16,822 nt of DNA from Candidatus Thiodiazotropha taylori (GTDB lineage Bacteria > Pseudomonadota > Gammaproteobacteria > Chromatiales > Chromatiaceae): assembly GCA_019100305.1 (NCBI GenBank), contig JAHRHW010000043.1, positions 1-16,822 of the forward strand, in the 5' to 3' direction. Of the stretch, positions 1 to 9,418 are shown piece after piece. The notes under the pieces are model-generated. The model worked only from the letters and a program-made list of their open reading frames with translations, was not told the DNA's origin and did not search any database. Every line of letters begins with the position of its first letter. The stretch's first letter is position 1. A program made the translations under genes and the position numbers.

Positions 1-1
1 T

Positions 2-127
2 GATGGGGATGATCACTATCATGGCGGTGGCGGCGCAATGGGCTTGGGCATGATACTGTTTTTCCTGCTTGCTCAGTTGATTCGGCTCAAAAAAGGTTCT
101 TATTGGATTGGTGTTAACAGGCCCTAG
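2..127 (+). CDS. C-terminal fragment of a small membrane protein
   Basis: An open frame enters from the left edge and ends at TAG 125-127, giving 41 visible residues. The visible part starts Asp/His/Gly-rich (DGDDHYHGGGG), continues with a hydrophobic stretch (MGLGMILFFLLAQLIRL) and ends in a short basic-polar tail. This fits a membrane protein whose last helix is near its C terminus, with a Gly/His linker before it. The last nine codons lie inside a 26-bp repeat that recurs at 11828-11853, so the natural C terminus may have been altered by that repeat. The next gene starts 10 bp downstream on the same strand, so the two could be co-transcribed. The family cannot be named because the start is outside the window. 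A non-coding reading is possible but less likely given the coherent composition. Confidence 0.5.
   Translation, partial: DGDDHYHGGGGAMGLGMILFFLLAQLIRLKKGSYWIGVNRP
102..127 (+). repeat. 26-bp dispersed repeat, copy 1
   Basis: This copy matches 11828-11853 at 25 of 26 positions; the shared exact core is GTGTTAACAGGCCCTAG. It overlaps the 3' end of the upstream partial gene and supplies its TAG stop. It contains the palindromes GTTAAC and GGCC but no long hairpin. Confidence 0.75.
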
Positions 128-137
128 AAGTACTTTT

Positions 138-995
138 ATGCATAGACAGATCCTCCTCCTATTCATGATCTTGCTGTTTCAGGGCTGCTCATCTCTGCAG
201 CAGGCCGAACAGTTGATGAACGGAATCCAGCCTAGCGGTGAGGTCAAAGGGGTCAAGCTGTCGGGCCTCGACCTGAGAGGCATCGATCTGCTGTTTGATG
301 TGGAGGTGGATAACCCCAATCCGGTGGCGATCTCCCTGGATGGGCTCGATTATGACCTGAAACTACTCAATCGGAGCTTCCTGAAAGGTCAGCAGTCCAT
401 GGGCATGAGTCTGGCTGCAGATGGCAAGAGCCAGGTCAAACTGCCGGTCAGGATGGAGTTTGAGCAGCTGCTCGAGCACTACAGTGAATTGAGTAAACAT
501 GATGACGTGCCCTATCAGTTGGATCTTGGATTGGGTGTCGATGTTCCTCTGTTGGGACGGGTGCGGTTACCGATCAGTTATCAGGGGCGTCTGCCGGTTC
601 CCAAGCTACCCGATGTCAGGGTCAGTCGGATCGATGTGCAGCGAATGAGTTTGCAAGCCATTGATCTGATGCTTGAGCTGGAGGTTGAGAATCCCAACCG
701 TTTTGCATTGATCCTGCAGCGGCTCGATTACCAATTTAAACTTAACGGTATCGACGTGGGGCAGGGTGCGGCGGCACAAAGCCTGAACATTGATAAGCGA
801 GGCAAGGGCAGAGTCCGTCTGCCCCTCTCCCTCGATCTGCAAAAAGCGGGCAGTGGACTCTATAGCGCCTTGATGGGTGGCCGGGGACTCTCCTACGAGT
901 TGAGCGGTATGCTCGACGCAAGCGGCGATACCCCATTGATTGGCGATATCAAAATCCCCTTGGACAGGCAGGGCAGCTTCAACCTGAACCGCTGA
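138..995 (+). CDS. LEA type 2 (WHy/LEA14-like) family lipoprotein
   Basis: The predicted protein is a 285-aa envelope lipoprotein with two tandem LEA-type-2 (LEA14/WHy) domains. The N terminus (MHRQILLLFMILLFQGC) is a hydrophobic signal ending in a lipobox-like QGC with Cys17, so lipid attachment at the membrane is likely, although Phe at -3 and Gln at -2 are not ideal. Domain 1 spans about 35-150 and domain 2 about 160-280. Each has the hallmark acidic-Asn-Pro-Asn turn (DNPNP at 58-62, ENPN at 184-187) followed by LDYxxKL, so the protein is an internal duplication. The ATG at 138 is chosen because it opens the signal sequence and has AGAAG at 126-130; an in-frame TTG at 108 would add ten polar residues inside the repeat. 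In other organisms the family is linked to desiccation or stress, but the bacterial lipoproteins have no settled role. It may share a transcript with the upstream fragment. Confidence 0.85.
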   Translation: MHRQILLLFMILLFQGCSSLQQAEQLMNGIQPSGEVKGVKLSGLDLRGIDLLFDVEVDNPNPVAISLDGLDYDLKLLNRSFLKGQQSMGMSLAADGKSQVKLPVRMEFEQLLEHYSELSKHDDVPYQLDLGLGVDVPLLGRVRLPISYQGRLPVPKLPDVRVSRIDVQRMSLQAIDLMLELEVENPNRFALILQRLDYQFKLNGIDVGQGAAAQSLNIDKRGKGRVRLPLSLDLQKAGSGLYSALMGGRGLSYELSGMLDASGDTPLIGDIKIPLDRQGSFNLNR

Positions 996-1048
996 GCTGT
1001 TTCGGGCTGGTTGGGCCTGAGATTGGTCGCGTACTTGGATGAAGCAAT

Positions 1049-1073
1049 CAGTCCGCGAATGAACGCAAATTGT
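1049..1073 (+). repeat. Left arm of inverted repeat (CGCGAANNAA unit)
   Basis: The arm begins CAGTCCGCGAATGAACGC and ends AAATTGT. Its reverse complement recurs at 1365-1399 with one extra 10-bp CGCGAATAAA-type unit. The flanks of both arms (CAGTCCGCGAA and AAATTGT) are conserved, which argues for homology rather than chance. Confidence 0.65.
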
Positions 1074-1175
1074 TGTGCTGTTTCGGACAGAACTGAAGTG
1101 AATAATTCAAACCTCATAGGGACGCGAATCATCAGCGTGCCAGACAGACGGAGAGAGTCGCTCCCCTCTCCCCAA

Positions 1176-1207
1176 CCCCTTTCCCATCAAGGGAGAGGGG
1201 CTTTTAG
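1176..1207 (+). terminator. GC-rich hairpin followed by CTTTTAG, terminator-like repeat
   Basis: CCCCTTTCCC at 1176-1185 pairs with GGGAGAGGGG at 1191-1200 over 10 positions (one G-U pair) around the 5-nt loop ATCAA, and is followed by CTTTT. It lies 180 bp past the LEA2 stop, so it could terminate that transcript. The wider CTCCCCTCTCCCCAACCCC context resembles a dispersed intergenic element known to me from other proteobacterial genomes, so its role may be secondary. Confidence 0.5.
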
Positions 1208-1305
1208 GCATCACCTTGGCTGATTATGAGTCAGTGAGGTAGCAATGGTCTATGAATAAAAGGACTAAGAACTGCTGAGCCCTCAAATCCGATTATCAGT
1301 CGTAG

Positions 1306-1324
1306 GGTGGGGCCATGCCCAACC
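1306..1324. repeat. Imperfect palindrome of the GTAGGGTGGG type
   Basis: GGTGGGGC at 1306-1313 pairs with GCCCAACC at 1317-1324 at seven of eight positions around a CAT loop. It is preceded by CGTAGGG. From memory, similar GTAGGGTGGGC...GCCCACC palindromes are scattered through many bacterial genomes; this copy looks decayed. Confidence 0.45.
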
Positions 1325-1364
1325 AAATAGGCTTTGAGTAAGCACCATTCAGATCTGATGAATT

Positions 1365-1399
1365 ACAATTTGCGTTTATTCGCGTTCCTTCGCGGACTG
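1365..1399 (-). repeat. Right arm of inverted repeat (CGCGAANNAA unit, two copies)
   Basis: Read on the minus strand this is CAGTCCGCGAAGGAACGC, then GAATAAACGC, then AAATTGT. It matches the left arm at 1049-1073 except for one additional 10-bp unit. Together the two arms bracket 291 bp containing the hairpin and the palindrome. Confidence 0.65.
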
Positions 1400-1451
1400 T
1401 TTTCTCTTAAATATTAGCGAACCTTGGCATCCACTCGCGGTTAATGGTCCT

Positions 1452-5228
<3,777 letters not shown>

Positions 5229-5261
5229 CAGTTACTCAGGTTTTAAGGTAAACGGTCGCCA

Positions 5262-5267
5262 ATTATA
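5262..5267 (-). promoter_or_regulatory. metH: Candidate -10 element of the metH promoter
   Basis: On the minus strand this reads TATAAT, a perfect sigma-70 -10 hexamer, 33 bp before the metH start codon. It would give a leader of under 30 nt, too short for a riboswitch. No good -35 hexamer is found at 16-18 bp spacing, so an activator may be needed or the match may be chance. Confidence 0.35.
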
Positions 5268-5379
5268 GGACCCTGGCCGGTTATAGGCGAGTTGCCATTT
5301 GTAGAAACAGCCGGCCTAGGGGGTGTTGGTTGACTATGTCATAAATAAACGATGATCCAGTTGCGGTTGCAACGGGTGG

Positions 5380-5438
5380 GTTATAGGATTCGTGACAGGG
5401 TGAATTTTCTGTTCTTTCCCCACACGATATCCTATAAC
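5380..5438. repeat. Inverted repeat with 15-16 bp arms around a 28-bp loop
   Basis: GTTATAGGATTCGTG (5380-5394) is the complement of CACGATATCCTATAAC (5423-5438) except for one inserted base. The outer nine positions pair perfectly. The separation is better suited to two operator half-sites or a DNA loop than to a tight RNA hairpin. No T-run follows, so a terminator is unlikely. Confidence 0.6.
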
Positions 5439-5521
5439 AAAACCAAAATAAGCCATTAACAACAACTCGCTGATTTGCGATCGACTCTTTAAAATACCAA
5501 CCTCTAAAAAAGGAAATTATA

Positions 5522-6658
5522 GTGTCAAAACAAGCATTTCTGGTAGATGACTCAAAATCTGCACGTATTGTTCTCAGTCGTATGCTGAAAAAAAGTGGTT
5601 TTGACGGCGTGGAAATGGCGGAATCCGGAGAGGAGGCTTTGGAGCGTCTGCAGACGCTCACACCCGATGCCATTTTTGTCGATTTCCTGATGGAAGGTAT
5701 TGATGGTCTTGAGACCATCACCGAGATCAAAAAGGATCCCCGTTTCGACGCTACCCCGGTCGTCATGTGTACCGCCAATGAGGGGGATGAGTATGTTCGT
5801 GCTGCGGTCGATCATGGTGCCCTGGGCATCCTGGCGAAGCCACCGACCGAGGAGAGTCTTGGCAAGATTATCGACCTGATCGAAGAGCATCAGAGGGAAG
5901 TGGCGATGAGTGCCCCTGCGGAGGTAGAGGCTGCCGAGGAGCAGGCAGAGCTGCCAGCGGATCAGGCCGAGGCGACTGCCCAGGCTGCGCCGGTCGGGCT
6001 CTCTGAAGCGGAATTGTGGCGTATTGCCCAGCAGGCAGCCACTCAGAGCGCAGAAGTGGTTGTTCGTGAGATTGTCGAGCAGGCGGTCTCTGATGCCATC
6101 GATCAACGTCTGGCCGGGCTGGTGGATGATTATCTGGAGCAGAAGCTGCAGCCGATGCTGGCTGAACTCAAACAGCAGCAGCCAGAGAGTGCGGCACCTG
6201 TGGAGATCGATACCGAGGAGCTGAAGAAGGAAGTGGTTGAGGAGGTCAACAGTGATCTCGAGGATTTTGTCAGACAGTTGAACCAGCGCAGCCTGGAAGA
6301 GATGATCCAGGCCTCCACTTTCAATCAGATCAACGAAACAAGGGATGAGTTTTCCGATCGCCTGAAACAGCAGGAAGAGCGAATTCTCGAACAGGTTCCT
6401 GAAAAGAACGACATGATTGAGCACATCAGAGTGGTCACTGAAGGGTCTCTGGAGGCCCATGTGCACGAGACCGCCACACAGGTATCCCAGGAGGTTGCCA
6501 ACTCCATTGCTACCGAGACAGTTGAGCAGATGCTGGAGCAGCATTTGGCCCAGCAAACGGTGGTCAAAGAGAATTCTGCAGACGGTAAGGCGATCTGGGC
6601 ACTGTTGGGCGCTTTACTGGCCGCCTCGGCCGGTGCAGCCTACTACTATCTGCTCTGA
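5522..6658 (+). CDS. Receiver-domain protein with coiled coil and C-terminal membrane anchor
   Basis: The 378-aa protein starts with a complete response-regulator receiver domain (1-125): acidic pair Asp9/Asp10, phosphoacceptor Asp54 (FVDF), Thr84 and Lys106 (AKPP). No DNA-binding, GGDEF, EAL or HD output follows. Instead there is an Ala/Glu-rich linker (about 128-165), then a long, charged, helical region (about 165-350) with coiled-coil and amphipathic character, and a final hydrophobic helix (AIWALLGALLAASAGAAYYYLL, 357-378) ending exactly at the C terminus. This architecture predicts a tail-anchored protein with the receiver in the cytoplasm. The start is GTG, supported by AAGGA at 5510-5514 with 7-nt spacing. 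It stands alone, divergent from metH, and no cognate kinase is adjacent. It might recruit or scaffold partners at the membrane on phosphorylation; this is inference. Confidence 0.85.
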   Translation: MSKQAFLVDDSKSARIVLSRMLKKSGFDGVEMAESGEEALERLQTLTPDAIFVDFLMEGIDGLETITEIKKDPRFDATPVVMCTANEGDEYVRAAVDHGALGILAKPPTEESLGKIIDLIEEHQREVAMSAPAEVEAAEEQAELPADQAEATAQAAPVGLSEAELWRIAQQAATQSAEVVVREIVEQAVSDAIDQRLAGLVDDYLEQKLQPMLAELKQQQPESAAPVEIDTEELKKEVVEEVNSDLEDFVRQLNQRSLEEMIQASTFNQINETRDEFSDRLKQQEERILEQVPEKNDMIEHIRVVTEGSLEAHVHETATQVSQEVANSIATETVEQMLEQHLAQQTVVKENSADGKAIWALLGALLAASAGAAYYYLL

Positions 6659-6784
6659 TTGAGCAGGGCTCTGATAAATCGCACAGGGTGTGGGGTTGGT
6701 TGAGTCGTATTCAAGGCTATATTGATCATTACTCAATGATTCCCGGCTAGCGCTGTCACCGCGATCAAACCAAACGTCGATTCG

Positions 6785-6801
6785 TCTGTCTATCTGACAG
6801 A
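6785..6801. promoter_or_regulatory. Short inverted repeat upstream of msrA
   Basis: TCTGTC (6785-6790) and GACAGA (6796-6801) form a perfect 6-bp inverted repeat with a 5-bp centre, 38 bp before the msrA start. This is a plausible operator or 5'-leader hairpin; no known site is recognised. Confidence 0.3.
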
Positions 6802-6839
6802 GTAAGCCGGTTTGTGGCAACAGATTACAGGAGCCTCCC

Positions 6840-7475
6840 ATGTTTGGACTTGGACGCAAAACCAAAATGCCTGCGGAAGATGAGGCGTTACCTGGCCGTG
6901 CAACACGGATTCAACCTAAGGCTGAGCACTTCGTCAGCGGGCACAGGATCTTGCCGCCGTTTCCGCAGGGTATGAAAACAGCCATGTTCGGTATGGGTTG
7001 TTTTTGGGGGGCGGAGCGCCGTTTTTGGAGCCTGGACGGGGTCTATTCAACCGCTGTGGGCTACGCGGCGGGAAGCACGCCCAATCCGACTTATGAAGAG
7101 GTCTGTACCGGAATGACCGGCCACAATGAAGTGGTGCTGGTGGTCTATGATCCGGCGAAGATCGATTATCAAGCCCTGCTGAAGACCTTTTGGGAGTCTC
7201 ATAATCCCACCGAAGGCATGCGGCAGGGGAATGATGTTGGTACCCAGTACCGCTCCGGAATCTATACCTTCGACGATGATCAGCTGGCGCTGGCTCAGGC
7301 GTCCCGTGAGGACTATCAGCATGCTCTGGCACAGGTGACATCCGCTCCGATTACCACGGAGATCATTGATGCGCCGCCTCTCTATTATGCCGAGGAGTAT
7401 CATCAGCAATATCTGGCCAAGAACCCTGCCGGATATTGTGGGCTGGGCGGCACCGGTGTCTGCTATCCCGCCTGA
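6840..7475 (+). CDS. msrA: Peptide-methionine (S)-S-oxide reductase
   Basis: MsrA reduces the S epimer of methionine sulfoxide in proteins and as free amino acid, repairing oxidative damage with electrons from thioredoxin. The 211-aa product matches E. coli MsrA (212 aa) over its full length, including the roughly 45-residue N-terminal extension with LPGR. The catalytic GCFWGAE box gives Cys54 as nucleophile. The recycling cysteines are Cys200 (GYCGLGG) and Cys208 (GVCYP), the three-cysteine E. coli type. Substrate-site motifs HNPTEGMRQGND (121-132) and GTQYRS are intact. The ATG at 6840 has AGGAG at 6829-6833. It appears monocistronic. It shares the methionine theme with metH but is separated from it by the receiver gene. 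Confidence 0.97.
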   Translation: MFGLGRKTKMPAEDEALPGRATRIQPKAEHFVSGHRILPPFPQGMKTAMFGMGCFWGAERRFWSLDGVYSTAVGYAAGSTPNPTYEEVCTGMTGHNEVVLVVYDPAKIDYQALLKTFWESHNPTEGMRQGNDVGTQYRSGIYTFDDDQLALAQASREDYQHALAQVTSAPITTEIIDAPPLYYAEEYHQQYLAKNPAGYCGLGGTGVCYPA

Positions 7476-7601
7476 AACGCCCGTAATGCCGTTTTATATG
7501 GGGGACTGCCTGGCTGTCAATCCGATCGGCAGGAAAACGCTGACTTTTAGGATCAGATGGATTTCATTTTTCTCTCGATGTGCTATGCCTATAGATAGGG
7601 G

Positions 7602-7636
7602 TCCCAAAGTATCTGGACAGACGCCTTTGGGATTTA
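7602..7636 (+). terminator. Possible terminator hairpin between msrA and the sensor gene
   Basis: TCCCAAAG (7602-7609) pairs perfectly with CTTTGGGA (7625-7632) across a 15-nt loop and is followed by TTTAATT. It lies about 125 bp after msrA and 44 bp before the next gene. The large loop and short T-run make it a weak terminator; a leader hairpin or decayed element end is equally possible. Confidence 0.35.
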
Positions 7637-7675
7637 ATTGATCAGTAGATACCTCTCACCTGTGGTGCGCATGGA

Positions 7676-8782
7676 ATGCGAAAATCAAATTCAACACGGC
7701 TAAATCACCCAGTTACCCATCTCGTTGGCAGAGCCTCATTACTGATTTTAATGATGCTGATATTCGCTAATCTCGTGCTATGGGTGGGTTACAGACTGAG
7801 TGTCGACAACATGCAAGAGGTGTGGCGTGATCTAACCGATCTCTCCGCCGACAGCACGCTCTATACCCTGGAACAAAGACGCAACGATTTGAGGGCGGAT
7901 TTGAAGCTGCTGGCATCCAATCCGGATCTTGTCAGAGCCATTCTCTACTACGATGAGTTGGTATTGAACCGGATTGCGGCTGACTGGGAGTTGTTCGTTT
8001 CTGAAAAGCGCCTCTATGATCAAGTGCGTCTGATCGATCTGAGCGGACAGGAGCGTCTGCGGGTCGATTTGACTTCCCATGGTGCGAGTCGGGTATCCAC
8101 CGATCAGTTGCAGAACAAATCCGGCCGCTACTACGTTCAGCAGGGATTGGCGATGGATGCCGGTACAATCTATGCCTCGCCGATCGATCTGAATGTGGAA
8201 CAGGGAAAGATCGAAATCCCCTATAAGCCGATGATTCGCCTTGTAACACCACTGGATGTTGATGGTGAGATCAAAGCGCTTCTGGCGGTGAACGCCCTGG
8301 CCAGCCATATTTTAGGTGATCTTCAGCGGCATGCCCGACTGGTACATGGCGGACTGCTGCTGCTTGATGAATCGGGTAACTATCTGCGTGGATTCAGCAG
8401 CAATCAGGAGTGGCAGTTCATGTTTCCTGAATCATCCAATGGATCTCTTCAGTTCAATGAAAGCTACCCTGACGTATGGGCGATGATGCAGCAGACCCCG
8501 TCTGGTCAGATCAACAGACCGGAGGGGATTTTCAGCTATCGTACGGTCACTTACGGTACAAGTGGTATTACCCACAGCTACCGGTTGGTGGTGGTGATGA
8601 CCGAGGAACAGCAACAGGCGCTGTTGCTACCGCAGCGAAACCTGTGGCTGTTTATTGCCCTTGTTCTAACCCTGTTGCTGGTGTTTGCGATAGTGATCAT
8701 GGGCGGTTACCGCTCGGGGCAGCTAGAAGCAAAGCCTGTGGTCAACCGAAGGTCTGTCGATTTGTGGCATCTGTTCCGTTGA
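7676..8782 (+). CDS. Membrane sensor with double-Cache-like periplasmic domain and no output domain
   Basis: The 368-aa protein has a short cytoplasmic N terminus, a first transmembrane helix (about 19-40), a roughly 280-residue periplasmic domain and a second helix (about 323-343), then only 25 cytoplasmic residues. The periplasmic part carries features I know from the double-sensor (dCache-type) domain of sensor kinases and diguanylate cyclases: LKLLASNPDL (77-86), YDQVRLIDLSGQERLRVD (114-131), LQNKSGRYY (145-153), YASPIDLNVEQG (166-177), PYKPMIRLVTPL (182-193). No HAMP, kinase, GGDEF or methyl-accepting region follows; the frame stops at TGA 8780-8782, eight bp before the convergent osmC-like gene. 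The ATG at 7676 has a poor ribosome-binding site. It is either a truncated sensor or a partner that signals through another protein. Confidence 0.8.
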   Translation: MRKSNSTRLNHPVTHLVGRASLLILMMLIFANLVLWVGYRLSVDNMQEVWRDLTDLSADSTLYTLEQRRNDLRADLKLLASNPDLVRAILYYDELVLNRIAADWELFVSEKRLYDQVRLIDLSGQERLRVDLTSHGASRVSTDQLQNKSGRYYVQQGLAMDAGTIYASPIDLNVEQGKIEIPYKPMIRLVTPLDVDGEIKALLAVNALASHILGDLQRHARLVHGGLLLLDESGNYLRGFSSNQEWQFMFPESSNGSLQFNESYPDVWAMMQQTPSGQINRPEGIFSYRTVTYGTSGITHSYRLVVVMTEEQQQALLLPQRNLWLFIALVLTLLLVFAIVIMGGYRSGQLEAKPVVNRRSVDLWHLFR

Positions 8783-8790
8783 GTTTGCGG

Positions 8791-9255
8791 CTATTCGGCT
8801 TTGTGCAATAGCTCTCCTGCCTGGTTGAGTACTTCCACACCGACAGGAATACCCTCTCTGATACTGGCGGTTACTACGCAAAAGTCTTCAAACAGGGTCA
8901 AGCAGCGGTCACTTTTTTTCGAACTCAAAAGCTCATCTCCGGCAGTTATCTTTACATCAAGCCGACCCACCCGCAGGCGTTTTTTCTCGTTTCGAACCAT
9001 TGTGCAAGTGACTTCCGTGGTAACCTCGTTTGAAGGCACATCCTCTTTCGCCATGCAGAACATCAGGCTGGCACTGAGACAGTTGGCGGCCGCCGCGGCG
9101 AGCATACGCGAGGCATTGGGTCCATTGCGCTCACCCAGGGGTGGCGGTTCGTCCATGATGACATCCTCTGCTTTCTTGAGATCGAATTTCACCCGGAAAG
9201 CGTAATCCTCTTCCTGCTCTAGGTGGATGGTGAAACGGCCAACTTCTTCTGTCAT
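8791..9255 (-). CDS. OsmC/Ohr-family protein
   Basis: OsmC-family proteins reduce organic hydroperoxides through a cysteine pair. The 154-aa product has the two family cysteines: Cys59 (AAAANCLSASL) at the start of the central helix and Cys126 (FEDFCVVTASIREG). Residues 44-60 (NGPNASRMLAAAAANCL) match the conserved helix that precedes the first cysteine. Strand and helix order fits a complete two-domain OsmC fold. The ATG at 9253-9255 has a good AGGAAG site six bp upstream on the minus strand. It belongs to the general OsmC-like branch; I cannot separate peroxidase from the less-characterised YhfA-like members by eye. It may be read from its own promoter in the 163-bp gap after the glycosylase gene, or through from that gene. 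Confidence 0.88.
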   Translation of the reverse strand: MTEEVGRFTIHLEQEEDYAFRVKFDLKKAEDVIMDEPPPLGERNGPNASRMLAAAAANCLSASLMFCMAKEDVPSNEVTTEVTCTMVRNEKKRLRVGRLDVKITAGDELLSSKKSDRCLTLFEDFCVVTASIREGIPVGVEVLNQAGELLHKAE

Positions 9256-9418
9256 CGGTTCTTCCTCGTCGTTTGATTCGTGTTGTCAGGGCCTGGCGCG
9301 TCTATTCCGTCGCCGGGTTAATATGTATGCACAATGGTATAAAAACGATTGGATGTAAATTGTTTATCTGTCGGTCCGGTCAACACAGTGACTAGCAACA
9401 GTCTGTCGAACGATCGGT

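Larger units (their letters stand above)
996..1451. other. Gene-free spacer containing several short repeat elements
   Basis: This 456-bp spacer lies between the LEA2 gene (plus) and the 3' end of metH (minus). I see no convincing gene in it. It holds related inverted arms at 1049-1073 and 1365-1399, a strong GC hairpin at 1176-1200 and an imperfect GGGTGGGG/GCCCAACC palindrome at 1306-1324. The GC-rich hairpin and the AT-rich flanks contrast with the surrounding coding DNA. Confidence 0.75.
5229..5521. promoter_or_regulatory. Divergent metH / receiver-gene control region
   Basis: This 293-bp spacer has no gene I can support. It contains four copies of TTATAGG or its complement (5263-5269, 5281-5287, 5381-5387, and inverted at 5431-5437), a near-perfect inverted repeat at 5380-5438, and a GGCCGGTT/AGCCGGCC pair at 5275-5282 and 5309-5316. 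Both divergent promoters must lie here. The repeated heptamer could mark binding sites for a regulator or could partly reflect -10 sequences. Confidence 0.5.

Noticed and set aside
996..1451. CRISPR array or tRNA in the repeat-rich spacer
   Set aside because: Repeats are inverted and irregular, without regular spacers, and no cloverleaf or tRNA 3' end was seen.
5552..6556. Long minus-strand frame opposite the tail-anchored receiver gene
   Set aside because: The plus-strand product has a complete receiver domain and a good ribosome site; the antisense frame is Leu-rich by mirror composition and has no family features.
6650..6666. CTGCTC/GAGCAG hairpin over the receiver gene stop as a terminator
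   Set aside because: The 6-bp stem is not followed by a T-run (GGCTCTG follows), so intrinsic termination is not supported.
7487..7641. About 50-codon frame in the msrA/sensor spacer
   Set aside because: There is no ribosome site, the composition is unlike a conserved protein, and it runs through the 7602-7632 hairpin.
8476..8811. Overlapping frame at the end of the sensor gene as a possible frameshifted output domain
   Set aside because: Its translation shows no HAMP, kinase, GGDEF or methyl-accepting motifs, so it does not restore an output domain.
9256..9418. Candidate osmC promoter (TTTACA and TATACC-like boxes)
   Set aside because: The hexamers on the minus strand do not have acceptable spacing, so no promoter was called.
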